From NCBI GenBank assembly GCA_963822615.1, contig CAWGIM010000006.1, forward strand, positions 496,001 through 560,000: 64,000 nucleotides of DNA, given 5' to 3'. A model generated the notes under the pieces. That model saw nothing but the letters and a program-made list of their open reading frames with translations. It had not been told where the DNA came from and did not search any database. How positions within the stretch are numbered: the first letter of the stretch is position 1; each line of letters begins with the position of its first letter. Below, piece by piece: positions 53,278 to 62,799 of this stretch. The DNA comes from Trebonia sp963822615. Its GTDB lineage: Bacteria; Actinomycetota; Actinomycetes; Streptosporangiales; Streptosporangiaceae. The translations under genes and the position numbers were made by a program.

Positions 53278-54126
53278 GTGGCCCAGCCTCCCGCGCTGGC
53301 GGCCGTCGCCGCCGCGCTCCGCTGCCCGGTCTGCGCCGGACCGGTCCGGGCGGGCGACACCGCGGTGAGCTGCGACCGCGGGCACAGCTTCGACATCGCC
53401 CGGCAGGGCTACGTCACCCTGACCGCCGGCCGCCAGGCCGGGCCGGGGACCGGCGACAGCGCCCCCATGGTGCTGGCCCGGGAGGCCTTCCTCGGTGGCG
53501 GGCACTACCAGCCGGTGGCGGACGCGCTCGCGGCGGCGGCCGGACGGCTCCCGGCCGGCCCCGGCCTGGTGATCGACCTGGCCGGCGGCACCGGCTACTA
53601 CCTCGCCCAGGTCCTTGACCAGCTCCCCGGGCGGCTTGGGGTGTGCCTGGACGCGTCCGTTCCCGCCCTGCGGCGAGCCGCCCGGGCGCATCCCCGGGCG
53701 GCCGCCGTCGGCGCCGACGCCTGGCAGCCGCTGCCCCTCGCCGACGGCTCGGCCGGCCTGGTGCTGAGCGTCTTCGGGCCGCGCAACCCGGCCGAGACCC
53801 GCCGCCTGCTCGCGCCCGGCGGCCTGCTCGTGGTCGCCAGCCCGGGCGCGGACCACCACCGGGAGCTGCGGGCGGCACTCGGCCTGATCGGCATCGACGA
53901 GGACAAGGCGGCCCGGCTGGCCCGCGCCCACCGCGACTTCACCGACGGCCCGCTCACCTCGGTGCGCTACCCGCTGCGCCTCGGGCACCCGGACCTGGCC
54001 AGCCTGGTCGCGATGGGCCCGAGCGCCCGGCACGTCGACCCGGGCGCCCTCCAGGCGCGGATCGCCGCGCTGCCGGACCCGGTCACGGTCACGGTCGACG
54101 TCGAGGTCAGGAGCTACCGGAGCTGA
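53278..54126 (+). CDS. RlmA-family rRNA (guanine-N1-)methyltransferase-like protein
   Basis: 282 aa from GTG 53278. An N-terminal zinc-binding segment CPVC-x12-CDRGH (Cys 16, 19, 32, His 36) with HSFDIARQGYVTL is the RlmA/TlrB signature, and the SAM fold VIDLAGGTGYYLA follows. RlmA(I) and RlmA(II) modify G745 or G748 of 23S rRNA; in producers or resistant strains the TlrB group gives tylosin resistance. The specific position is not determinable here. Confidence 0.85.
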   Translation: MAQPPALAAVAAALRCPVCAGPVRAGDTAVSCDRGHSFDIARQGYVTLTAGRQAGPGTGDSAPMVLAREAFLGGGHYQPVADALAAAAGRLPAGPGLVIDLAGGTGYYLAQVLDQLPGRLGVCLDASVPALRRAARAHPRAAAVGADAWQPLPLADGSAGLVLSVFGPRNPAETRRLLAPGGLLVVASPGADHHRELRAALGLIGIDEDKAARLARAHRDFTDGPLTSVRYPLRLGHPDLASLVAMGPSARHVDPGALQARIAALPDPVTVTVDVEVRSYRS

Positions 54127-54170
54127 GCGCGGGCCCCGGGACCGGCTACCGGCGGACGTAACATGAGGTC

Positions 54171-54662
54171 ATGACGTTCGCGACCAAGCCGACCAGCGGG
54201 CGGCGGGTGCTCGACCTGAGCTTCCTGCTCAACCACACCGCGCACGTGCTGGCCACCCGGATGGCGGCGGCGTTCGCCGAGACCGAGGTCACGCCGCGGG
54301 AGTACTGCGTGCTGGCGCACGCGCTCGAGGGGCAGTACACCCAGATCGAGCTGGCCAAGCTGGCCGACCTGGACAAGACCACCATGCTCAACACCATGGA
54401 CTACCTGGAGCGGGCCGGGTACGCGGAGCGGACGCAGTCCCCGGCCGACCGGCGGGCCCGGATCATCACCGTCACCCCGGCCGGCGCCGCCCTGGTCGCG
54501 GCCGGGCACCAGGTCGCCGACCGGGTGCACCAGGAGGTACTCGACGCGCTGCCGCCGGAGCAGCGGGAAGCCTTCACCGGCGCCCTGTCCACCCTCGCGG
54601 GCGGGCTGCTGGCCCAGGCGGCGCCGGGCGGCCCGGTGGTCCGCCGCAGCCGCAGTCAGTAG
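54171..54662 (+). CDS. MarR-family transcriptional regulator next to an island boundary
   Basis: 163 aa. HTH: VTPREYCVLAHALEGQYTQIELAKLADLDKTTMLNTMDYLERAGYAERTQSPADRRARIITVTPAGAA. Downstream on the same strand is an operator-like direct repeat and only the first 15 codons of a gene before the accessory island begins, so its regulated target was probably cut off by the insertion. Confidence 0.88.
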   Translation: MTFATKPTSGRRVLDLSFLLNHTAHVLATRMAAAFAETEVTPREYCVLAHALEGQYTQIELAKLADLDKTTMLNTMDYLERAGYAERTQSPADRRARIITVTPAGAALVAAGHQVADRVHQEVLDALPPEQREAFTGALSTLAGGLLAQAAPGGPVVRRSRSQ

Positions 54663-54683
54663 CGGCGCGACAGTAGAACATTA

Positions 54684-54709
54684 TTAGATTGTCTACTTTT
54701 AGATTATCT
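54684..54709. promoter_or_regulatory. direct repeat, candidate MarR operator
   Basis: TTAGATTGTCT (54684-54694) and TTAGATTATCT (54699-54709) are 15 bp apart, in an AT-rich patch after the marR gene and before the truncated reading frame at 54768. Confidence 0.45.
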
Positions 54710-54767
54710 GTTACGGTCTTTCTAGGGCCTGACCGGCCTGCCCGGCCCACCCGCCCAGGGAGACCGC

Positions 54768-54815
54768 ATGTCCCGCCTGTTCCACCGCCGCTGGCTGGCG
54801 CGGCTCGGCCCGTGA
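54768..54815 (+). pseudogene. truncated 5' end of a displaced gene
   Basis: AGGGAGACC precedes ATG 54768, and 15 codons follow (MSRLFHRRWLARLGP) before TGA at 54813-54815. The sequence changes character from here on. The short basic N-terminus and its position behind a MarR gene and operator suggest the first codons of a membrane transporter or similar target interrupted by the island; the target is unknown. The stretch 54816-55022 has no recognisable gene. Confidence 0.4.
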
Positions 54816-55022
54816 CGCAGGTGCCGGGGTGTCCTGACTGCGACACGTCTGGGAGAAGAACGGAGATCCAGTTCCGCGGGTGTTTGGTCGACACCCGAGT
54901 GCCCATGCTGTCTCAAAGGCGCAGTACTCCCGTATGAATGCAGTAATAGGGCTGATGCTGGTAACATCGTTGCTCAGGCTGCTCGATGAAGGTATTGGCG
55001 GCGACGTTTTCTCGTAGGGCCC

Positions 55023-55600
55023 CTACGGCATGTAGGTAGCGCACTTGCGATCAACGACAAAGGCCAGGCTGTATCGGGCACGGGTGACCGCGACATACAA
55101 TGCTTCTCTTGCTGCTTTAAGAGGGATCTGGCCGTCAGCGGCTATGAATTTGATCATGGTTTTGGGTGGGAAGATCAGCACCCGATCGTAGGCATAGCCT
55201 TTTGAAGCCTTCATGTTTATAGCGCGCAGGCCCAGGGTGCCCGTCTGTTTGTTCCAGCGCAGGACGGTTGGCGCAAACTTCTCGAAGTACACGCCTACGT
55301 CCTCGCGGGCCACCTATATCACCTCGTCATGCCCGGTCAGCATGGTCTTCCGTGAGGTCGTACCGGCCATTTCGGGGAGTATTCGGTCGGCCCAGTCGCA
55401 GATGGCCTGGTTGCAGCGCCCACTTTCAGCCGTCGAAATATCGAGCATCACCATGGGGTCGATAGGGCTATGCGCGGCGACCAGTGTGCGTCTTGCAGTG
55501 TCTTCATCGTCGCCGGCGGCAGTCACAGGCACTGCTTTAGCCAGGCGTGCCACCACGGCGGGGCAGTTACGCCCAAGGTGAAAGCGGCCAAGGGGCCGCT
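55023..55600 (-). pseudogene. C-terminal remnant of a UvrD/REP-type helicase
   Basis: The last part, KASKGYAYDRVLIFPP and REALYVAVTRARYSLAFVVD, is the UvrD_C motif V-VI region. The preceding frame gives CNQAICDWADRILPEM and TGHDEVI, then an in-frame TAG before VAREDVGVYFEKFAPTVLRW. Upstream (to about 55600) the frame still reads FHLGRNCPAVVARLAKA, like motif IV. No Walker A region is present. It is a truncated, stop-containing remnant, in clearly AT-richer DNA. Confidence 0.75.
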
Positions 55601-55740
55601 GGACTGGTTGCTGCCAGCGAATGCAGCAGCGAGCGCGGAGCCAACGCCCACCCGAACTACCACAGCTACAATGTACGCTGTCAAACCTTGATCAATCGGC
55701 TGGCGCCAATCCCTCTCCGACTAGAACGCCGGTCGCCGAC

Positions 55741-55842
55741 GTGGGAGACAGGAGCGTCTACTCGGAAATGACCGCGCTGGTAATCATCATCGACGAATAC
55801 GCGGAACTGTCAGAGCAAGCCCCGGACGCCAGCCATCCGTGA
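55741..55842 (+). pseudogene. fragment of an FtsK/TraB-type DNA translocase
   Basis: Only LVIIIDEYAELSEQAPDA with a few flanking residues is recognisable: the Walker B strand and following helix of the FtsK/SpoIIIE-like translocases of actinomycete conjugative elements. The sequence then stops. No Walker A precedes it. The rest of 55601-55994 contains nothing I can assign. It indicates a degraded integrative element. Confidence 0.55.
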
Positions 55843-55994
55843 TCTTGGTCAATGCGCCTGCCTGCATGCCGCCAGCCGAAGCGATCAATCCGGGCGAGGG
55901 CGCCGAGTCAACCGCGATCCAGAGCGGGGAACTCACCATACAGAATAAGACGGACGCCTGTTAACCATGGCGACTCGTCTGAATCGTAGTCGGG

Positions 55995-57470
55995 CTACCT
56001 GCCATTCTCTCTCCGAGGGGGCGAAGCACGATAGATTCTCCGTCTAGAAACGGCCCGATAGATAAATGGCTCAGGACGGGAAGGTCCGTAATCAGCCACA
56101 GGAGCCGCAAGAGGGGCACGCTCATTGTGGGAAGGCGCAAGGTCTATGGCTGGGCGAACCCATACCTCGTACTTGCCGTCGCGACAAGTGACGACGCCGT
56201 TCTCAAAGAACTGGATGCGGTCACCGTCTCCGGTGCCAGCAGAAGACTCTTCGGTAGTTGGCCAACCTAGGTGCTGATCAACTTCAGCTTCTTCGAGGAA
56301 ATCAATGACCTCGCGCGAAACAGCAAAGCAAGCCGAGTCCAGCTCGAATACGGTCCCTTCTTCAAACTCCTGCGCCCAGCCTCGATCAATATCTGACCTA
56401 TCTGGAATAGCTCCACCTATCGGGAAGCCCAACCAGCCGCCGGTGCCGCCGAGACGGTCGTGTGCCAGTATTACGCGTCCTTGGATTACATGCAGCCCAT
56501 ACCTTTCTGACAAATAAATCACAAGCGGCCTATGGTCTTCATCATCGAATCGTTGCAGATGCCCTGTCGTCCCTTGCGGTGAGGGGGCAGCATCAACCTC
56601 ATAGTCGACAGGGAAGAGGTCATTGTCCACATCGACGGCACCTTTAACTATCGCTGACCGTACCGGGAATATCCCATGCGTGGACTGGCAGATAATGCCG
56701 CCTTCAAAACGCTGCCGCGTGAATCCGCGGCAGGGTTCGGTAGCATTACACGGGAAACCGAGCCAACCGCCACTCCCTCCCTCTCTCTCGTAGCACCCGT
56801 GATCTATTACAAGGACGGTGCCGTGCTTGGACGAGTAAACCGTGCCCAGTGAGAAGTCCTGCCGAATCCCTTGGGTTCCATATGGCGAAGACGCAGCCGT
56901 TTCTTGGCCGCTAATTGCACACTCCAAGAAAGGGCTCATTGTCATAAAATATTTATCTATTACGCCAGCGGTCGTTACTACACCGTGTCCTCTAGTCCAG
57001 AAGACGTGCCCGTTCTTGTACTTCCGGGCATACCCTCCATTAGGAAAGGACAGGGGTTCCGGGTGAGTCCATCTCAAGAGCGCTGCCTCACGGGCAATCG
57101 CTTCCGCCGCCTCGGGCAGCGCCTGCCGAGAAACGGGTATGCCTATAGCCTTAAACAGCTCCGTCACCTTGCGGCGGTTAATGTCACCTAGGGTCGCAAG
57201 GAGTCTGCGGTCGTCAGCCCGAAGCAAGACCCGAAGGATCTCGGACACGTCGCCCGGCTTCGCCCTGGCGAAGAAATCCACGAGTTCATCGTGAGAAACC
57301 CGCTGCAAACGGGCTACCGCTACTTGGGGATTGAGTGCTCCCAGGGCAACCGGGTCAAGCGGTTGCTTGGCTGCCCAGTTGTTGTACTGAACATTACCCG
57401 AGCCGACCTGCACGCCCTGGCTGCCGTCAACACTGAGGTTGACCTCCCCCGAGGATTCTCGCTCCGCCAT
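55995..57470 (-). CDS. RHIM-like motif / helical domain / LGFP-repeat protein (intact paralogue)
   Basis: 491 aa. Residues 16-32 (GSQGVQVGSGNVQYNNW) match the RHIM-like amyloid-signalling pattern. Residues 34-130 form a helical domain (LDPVALGALNPQVAVARLQ, HDELVDFFARAKPGDVSEIL, GDINRRKVTELFKAI) that recalls MgtE N-domain or effector-associated helical repeats. From 137 on are about six LGFP-type repeats, the clearest GGWLGFP (234-240), GGWLGFP (344-350) and HLGWPTTEES (400-409), with conserved Gln-x-Phe-Glu-x-Gly. There is no signal peptide or membrane segment, although LGFP repeats are usually found on secreted wall proteins. The start is fixed by GAGGGGAAG and conserved in the paralogues. 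The function is unknown. Confidence 0.85.
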   Translation of the reverse strand: MAERESSGEVNLSVDGSQGVQVGSGNVQYNNWAAKQPLDPVALGALNPQVAVARLQRVSHDELVDFFARAKPGDVSEILRVLLRADDRRLLATLGDINRRKVTELFKAIGIPVSRQALPEAAEAIAREAALLRWTHPEPLSFPNGGYARKYKNGHVFWTRGHGVVTTAGVIDKYFMTMSPFLECAISGQETAASSPYGTQGIRQDFSLGTVYSSKHGTVLVIDHGCYEREGGSGGWLGFPCNATEPCRGFTRQRFEGGIICQSTHGIFPVRSAIVKGAVDVDNDLFPVDYEVDAAPSPQGTTGHLQRFDDEDHRPLVIYLSERYGLHVIQGRVILAHDRLGGTGGWLGFPIGGAIPDRSDIDRGWAQEFEEGTVFELDSACFAVSREVIDFLEEAEVDQHLGWPTTEESSAGTGDGDRIQFFENGVVTCRDGKYEVWVRPAIDLAPSHNERAPLAAPVADYGPSRPEPFIYRAVSRRRIYRASPPRRENGR

Positions 57471-57585
57471 CTTCCCCTCTTTCGCCTATGCCCTAGGTGT
57501 ACCAAACACAGGATCAAGTCACCAACCTTCGCGGCTTTCAGCGGGGACCGGGCGTCTACCCCTTTGCTCTCGCCCCAATATCGGG

Positions 57586-57959
57586 CTAGAACTTGTTCAC
57601 CTGGAAGTTGCTGTCACCGACGATGACACCCTTGGAGCCCCTGATCGTCACGTTGTACTTGCCCGACTTCGCGCTCTGCTGGTCGACAAGCTCCATGAGC
57701 GCCTTCGCCATGGCGACGAGTTCGGCGTCATCTCCCGCCCCGGCCTCGGTGAGCTTCTTGGCGAGCGGTGCCGCGTAGGTCTCCGGGTCCGCTTGGTGCT
57801 CAGCCAGGATGATCTCTGCGCTCGGGTTCCCCGGAAGCGACGGCTCACGAGACCGTACAGCTTCGTGTAGGCAGCCTTGGCATCGTCCTTGAGCGCTTCC
57901 AGGGCCCCTTGGCTCGCTCCGGTGGCAAGCGCCGTCAGTATCAGCGTGACTTCTTGCAC
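57586..57959 (-). pseudogene. small RHIM-motif protein (putative effector partner), single-base frameshift
   Basis: GTG 57959 follows GGGAGGG at correct spacing. The N-terminus VQEVTLILTALATGASQGAL is hydrophobic and helical, then ALKDDAKAAYTKLYGLVSRRFRG. At a C-run (57829-57832) one base is missing; the other frame continues NPSAEIILAEHQADPETYAAP, KKLTEAGAGDDAELVAMAKA and ends GSKGVIVGDSNFQVNKF, a RHIM-like motif at the C-terminus. Restored length is 124 aa. The hydrophobic helical domain plus C-terminal amyloid motif resembles Bell/HeLo-like membrane-active effectors of amyloid-signalling pairs. The paralogues on either side carry the matching motif at their N-termini. Confidence 0.8.
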
Positions 57960-57961
57960 CC

Positions 57962-59602
57962 TCAACCCTCCCGCTTTGAACGGTCCTGGATCCAGCGTCT
58001 CTGCAGGTAAGGCTCAGGGGGCCTATGTTGCTTGAGCATGGCGAGCACGTCCGGGCGGGCGGCGTGGCTGTTTTCGTACTCGATGAGCCGGTTTAGCTGC
58101 CCCACGGGGAGAGCACCCAGCCAGGCACTCAGCGACGTGACCGTCATCTCGTCGTAGTTCGCCAGCGGCAGAGCGCCGTCGTCGTTGGCGTGCGCGGCTG
58201 GATCGGGCTCGGCGGCTTTCTCGTCAGGGCGTAGCCATTCCTCGTACTCACCATCCCCCAGGTGAGGACACCGCGCTCGAAGAACTGGATGCGACCCGAA
58301 CCGTCCGCGCCTACGGGCTCTTCTTCGGTCAACGGGTAGCTGAGCGACCTGTATGTTCGCTATCTTGCGTGAATTCCAAAGCTCCGCTAAGAACTGAAAT
58401 CGGTTCTGTGTCACTCTGCCAGAAAATTCGACCTCCTTAGAAGAACTGCGCCCACGAGGGGAAAATGATGAATCTCCTGCTTCTATAGGGAAACTAAGCT
58501 GTGATTTCTCTGCACCTATGGCTTTGTAGTATTCCCATACATCCCCTCGACTGGGATTGTGCTGTGAGAATAAGATGTGAAAACTGCACTTTCGTCGACT
58601 AATAACTCTTCGGTTCAGTTTCCCTTTCTGCAAGGGGCGCAGGCAGCGTAAGTTCAAATACCTGAGCGGTCCCACGGGTTCGAACGACGACTCCGTAGCG
58701 GTCTGCTTCGAGCGTGGCCGCCACAATCCGGAGACGGAATCAGGCAAAGCATCGACTACCGAACTGGGCACCGCGATGGACTGCCATTTATTCCGAATAC
58801 CCATCGGAAAATATACAGCCGCTTTCAAACCATTGAACTTTCTCGGCGGGACTGTTTTCTTCTCGTTTCCCAGAGGAAATCTCAGCTAGCCTCCACTGCC
58901 TCTCGCTTCCTCGTGGCAGTCAGTATCCTCTACGCAGTAGAGGCTGTGCTCGGATGAATAAACTATGCTAAGCTGGAATTTTTGCCTGACTCCTGTTGTG
59001 CCGGATGGCGAGGCTGACGCGGTCTCTTGAACACTAATTGGAAATCCCCAAAGATGTCATCATCGTCATCATCTGGTATGCAGCGGTCTATCGCTCCGAC
59101 AGTCGTCCGCACGCCGCGTTCCGCCGACCAGAAGATATGCCCATCTTGTACTTCCGCGTGTACTCATCGGAGAAGGAGTCAACGGTTCCGGCATCGACTC
59201 AAGCTAGTCTCGCAGCCTCGCGGGCAATCGCTTCCGCTGCTTCCGGCAAATCTTTAAGGACTGCATGGAAGTCCTCGCTTGAGGCTCGGATCAGCTCTGT
59301 CGCCTTACGACGGTTGATGTCAGCCAGCGCAGTAGTGAGCGTAGCCAGGTCAGCGTAGAAGAAGACATCGAGAATCTCGGACACTTCGCCCGGCTGAGCT
59401 CTGATGAAGAAGTCCACGAGTTCGTCGTGGTTGAGCTGCCGCAACAAAGCGACTGCAGTGTGAGGGCTACGCCCGCTCAGGACCGCCGGGTCGAGCGGCG
59501 GCTTCGGACCCCAGTTGTTGAACTGGGAGTTGCCCGAGCCGATCACCACCCCTTGGCTGTTGCGGACGCCAGGGCTCTCGCCCGGCGGTTCGGTGCTGGC
59601 AT
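57962..59602 (-). pseudogene. RHIM/LGFP paralogue 2, several frameshifts
   Basis: ATG 59602 (GGAAAGAGGAAA upstream) loses frame after one or two codons; the restored N-terminus contains NSQGVVIGSGNSQFNNW, then the helical domain (LDPAVLSGRSPHTAVALLR, HDELVDFFIRAQPGEVSEIL, ADINRRKATELIRA). A TGA ends that frame at about 59199, but repeat-like sequence (EYTRKYKMG...FWSAERGVRTT) continues in shifted frames. The final part reads LTEEEPVGADGSGRIQFFERGVLTWG, then, after a missing G in 58255-58259, GEYEEWLRP, and a C-terminal Bell-side extension LSAWLGALPVGQLNRLIEYE ending in SKREG. It is clearly homologous to the intact copy. Confidence 0.75.
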
Positions 59603-59693
59603 TTTCCTCTTTCCGCTACCACTTCCGTGTACTAATCCGAGATGACACTCGGACTGATACTTACTAAATCCCGCATCGGTGATGTTCTTGCAG

Positions 59694-61055
59694 TCACAGG
59701 TCCGAGTGAAGCCATATCTCACGCATTCCGTTCCGAAGAGTGACAACGCCCCTGTCGAAGAACTGGGTACGAACCTCGCCGCCACCAGCGGAAAATTCAT
59801 CGGAGGTTGGCCATCCGAGCCGTTCGGAAACTCTCCGGTCCTTCGAGTAAAGCTCAACGGTCTCAGCAGGAACCGCTAGCGTCTCACCCCCCATCCGAGC
59901 AAACACAGTTCCGAACTCGAAACTCTGCCTTAGTCCCGGCGTGAACTCGTCTTGCTCGCCTACTGGTAGACCGAGCCAGGAACCTGCTGATTTGTTAACC
60001 ACGTAGTAGTCGCGGAGTATCCCCAAGACGCCATGTACCCCGTGCTTCTCGGAGGCGTAGACGGCAAGCCTTTCACCCTCGGGTTCATCGAAATTCTGTA
60101 CCCGGAAAGACTCTTGAGATAGAGACGCCTTGCCTACGCTCTCAGGAGACAGCGCTAGCCAACGAGTCAAGCCACCACCGATATCCTCCAGATACGCCAA
60201 CACATCAGAGAAAACGGCATAGGCGTCATCTTCGTTGAGATAGATTCACAGATGGCGCCGCTCTCGAATAGCTGAAATGACCAGTACTTGCAGAAGAGCA
60301 CTTCTGACCGAGGGAATCCCAGCCTGCCGCCGATCTTCCCTGCACGCTCGTACGCACTCATGGTGTATTCAGTTGGGACGAGGTAGGTTCCTAGGGAAGA
60401 GGAGAAGATTGCGCAATCCTCGAACTCCTGAAATATTCCTTTAGTGCCGTAAGGTGATTCCCCGGCTGAGCCTTCAGTGGTGATGGGGAATCCGTCATAC
60501 GAGGCAAATTCGTCTTCATGCAGCTCTTTGATTTTCCCCGTGACTGTCTGTATACCGTAGGCGTCGGACCAGTAGACCAAGCCTCTGTCGCAGTCCCGCA
60601 TGAACCCGTTCGTGCCAGGCGACGACAGGTGATGCTCAAGAAGCCCGATCTTCCCCGTCCCCATCCGAGGTCTGTAACGTGTTTGGCGGTCGCCAAGGCT
60701 GCCCGTGGCAGAAAGTTCAGCCACGGCGCTTCCTGTGATAGTGGCTCTATGAGTTCTGCTGCCTTGCCGGGGCTTACGTCGGCCAGAAGGGCTACAGCTT
60801 TGTCCTCATCCACTGCCAGCAGCACCCTTATGGCTTCGGTCACGTCATGCGGTGATGCCTTAGCCAACGCATCTACCGCACGGGCGTGGGACGTCACCCG
60901 AATCCGGTCGGCTGCGGTATGGGGGTTCAGCGCCGCAAGGGACCCCGGGTCAAGCGGAGGTTCGTGCATCCATGTGTTGTACTGGTTGCCCGAGCCTGTG
61001 ACACCGCTACCCTGATGATGCCCGGGACCTCTGCGGATGGTCCTTGCTCCGTCAT
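59694..61055 (-). pseudogene. RHIM/LGFP paralogue 3, several frameshifts
   Basis: ATG 61055 (GAAAGAGGGGAC upstream) reads MTEQGPSAEVPG, then one base is missing and GSGVTGSGNQYNTW follows, a shorter RHIM-like motif. The helical domain (LDPGSLAALNPHTAADRIRV, AIRVLLAVDEDKAVALLADV, GKAAELIEPL) and LGFP repeats (GGRLGFPRSEV, GSWLGLPVGEQDEF, RLGWPTSDEFSAGGG) lie in three frames. The stop is at 59694. All parts that define the intact copy are represented, so it is either a recent pseudogene or a gene with sequence errors. Confidence 0.75.
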
Positions 61056-61214
61056 CGTCCCCTCTTTCAGACAGAATCGCAGCTTCAAAGGTAGCGCGGC
61101 GACCGACTCAGGGTTGACCCTTGGCTTGCGTTGAAACCCACTCGAATGACAGCGACCGGCCTACTGCTTCTAGTTTTCCTGTAGATCTCGTTCTTCCGTA
61201 GATCCTCTAGCCTC

Positions 61215-62190
61215 GATCTTTCGCACCCGTGATCTGCTGGCCTGAGGTGTTCGGCTGGGGTTGTTTTCGGGGTGACGGCGCCGGTGATCTCCTGGGCCCA
61301 GGGCCAGCGTTCGGCGAGGCGAAGCCGGAAGCGGCGGCCGCTGGAGGCCAGGCGGGCGGCGACGGAGAACAGCCGCAGGCGCAGCCGTTTCGGTTCCCAG
61401 CGGCGGGCGGCTCCAGTCAGGGCGAGCATCTGGGTCCAGGCCAGCAGGTCGAAGGCCAGGGCGACGACCTCGCACCACAGCTGGTTCTGGGCGAAGCCCT
61501 TCAGCGGGAGGCTCCGCAGCCCGGTGTCCTTGACGCAGCGGATCCGGTCCTCGCACCGGGCCCGGCGGCGGTGCCGCAGTTCCAGATCGGCGAGCTGCCC
61601 CTTCTTCGCATCGGTGGCGAAGGCGGTGAACCGGTGCCCGTCGACGTCCGTGAAGCGCAGCTGCGCTCCGGGATGAGGGCGCTCCTTGCGGACGATGACC
61701 CGCATCCCGGCCGGCCAGTCGCCCAAGTCAAGCAGGCCGGTGACGTCGGCAGCCCAGGCGCCTTTCCTGACCTGGCCGTCTCCGTCGCATACCGGGGTCC
61801 AGGCGTCCTCCGGGACCTTGCCGATCGCGTCCTGGACGTCCTCGGTGATCGTCATGCCGACGGAGTAGTGCAGCCGCCGGGACCTGGCGGTTAGCCACTT
61901 CAGGAACTCGTGCGTCCCGCCGCCGGAGTCCGCCCGGACCAGGACCCGGCGGCGCAGGTGCCGGGGAGCTGGGCGAGCGCCAGGCGGGCAGCCTCGACGT
62001 GGTCGGCGGCGGTGTTCGACCCGGCGTTGCCGGCGCGGAGCACGATGGCCAGCGGCTCGCCGTTCCCGCTGGCGCCGTGGTCGGCCCAGGCGGTCATGGG
62101 GTGGAACCCGAACGTCTTCTTCCAGGTCGGGGCGGCCTGCTCCTTCTCCGAGTGCGCGATCACGATGGTGGCGTCCAGGTCGACTACCAC
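61215..62190 (-). pseudogene. IS1380-family transposase remnant
   Basis: The core of the DDE_Tnp_1_4 domain is readable: VVVDLDATIVIAHSEKEQAAP and TFGFHPMTAWADHGASGNGEPL (61985-62190), then, one frame over from about 61950, LVRADSGGGTHEFLKWLTARS, ITEDVQDAIGKVPEDAW, FTDVDGHRFTAFATDAKKGQ and WCEVVALAFDLLAWTQMLAL. The N-terminal third is missing and both ends run into unrelated sequence, so no inverted repeats can be set. The element is not autonomous. Confidence 0.85.
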
Positions 62191-62410
62191 ACCTGCGGAT
62201 CACCCCCCGGATATGCCCGGGAAGAACAGGACTAGCCACCCCCGCTGTCCGAGCTGACTGGCTAACCGCCTGGTTGATCAGCTCTTTAAGATCATCCCTG
62301 CCCAACTTGCAGCGCTCGATCGTGGCGGTCTCCCACGCGCTCCTGGCCGGAGCCCTAGCACCCTGCGCCCGCCAGCGCCTCGAACAAGTCAGCTAGCTCA
62401 CGAGGAGCGC

Positions 62411-62791
62411 ATGACGACGCCAGGACCCCAAGTGGGAGAGAGCCGACGGCCGGGCTCGCGAGGGAACACACGGATGCCGTCGCCGGGTGATGTCCTGATC
62501 GCCGCGATCGGGCTCGTGCTCACCGGAGCCGGGCTACCGCGGGCGACCGGCCGCCAAAACGGGAGCAGCGCGGGGACCGGGTTCCTAGTCGTCCCGGTGG
62601 CGGGCGCGGCGGCCCCCCGCGCTGCGGTCACCTGGTACGAAGACGGCACGCCCGCTGGCGGCCCAGACGAGCCAGCGGGCAAGCTCCGCAACTGCGAGCG
62701 GGCGCTGCGCCGGGCCGGGTTCCATGTCGAGTACGCGGCGCAGAGCACGGGAGGGTGCCTGCTCGCCCGGCGCGGAACACGGGGCAGATGA
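62411..62791 (+). CDS. hypothetical protein, integrative-element type
   Basis: 126 aa from ATG 62411, with CACGAGGAGC upstream. The N-terminal 45 residues are basic and flexible. The C-terminal part (AAVTWYEDGTPAGGPDEP, GKLRNCERALRRAGFHVEYA, TGGCLLARR) resembles a small protein repeatedly seen near recombinases of actinomycete integrative elements. No function is known. It is convergent with the recombinase. Confidence 0.6.
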   Translation: MTTPGPQVGESRRPGSRGNTRMPSPGDVLIAAIGLVLTGAGLPRATGRQNGSSAGTGFLVVPVAGAAAPRAAVTWYEDGTPAGGPDEPAGKLRNCERALRRAGFHVEYAAQSTGGCLLARRGTRGR

Positions 62792-62799
62792 GGGCCGGG

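Noticed and set aside
54689..54937. 82-codon frame with a CPDC motif after the MarR gene
   Set aside because: No ribosome site, Pro-rich and shifted relative to the stub at 54768; no family recognised.
58660..58690. GGTTCGAAC-like tRNA T-arm
   Set aside because: No acceptor or anticodon stems around it; the sequence lies inside the degraded LGFP paralogue.
61085..62305. Single intact 406-aa transposase
   Set aside because: The first 130 residues are out-of-frame Arg-rich sequence; the true IS1380 core changes frame near 61950 and lacks its N-terminus.
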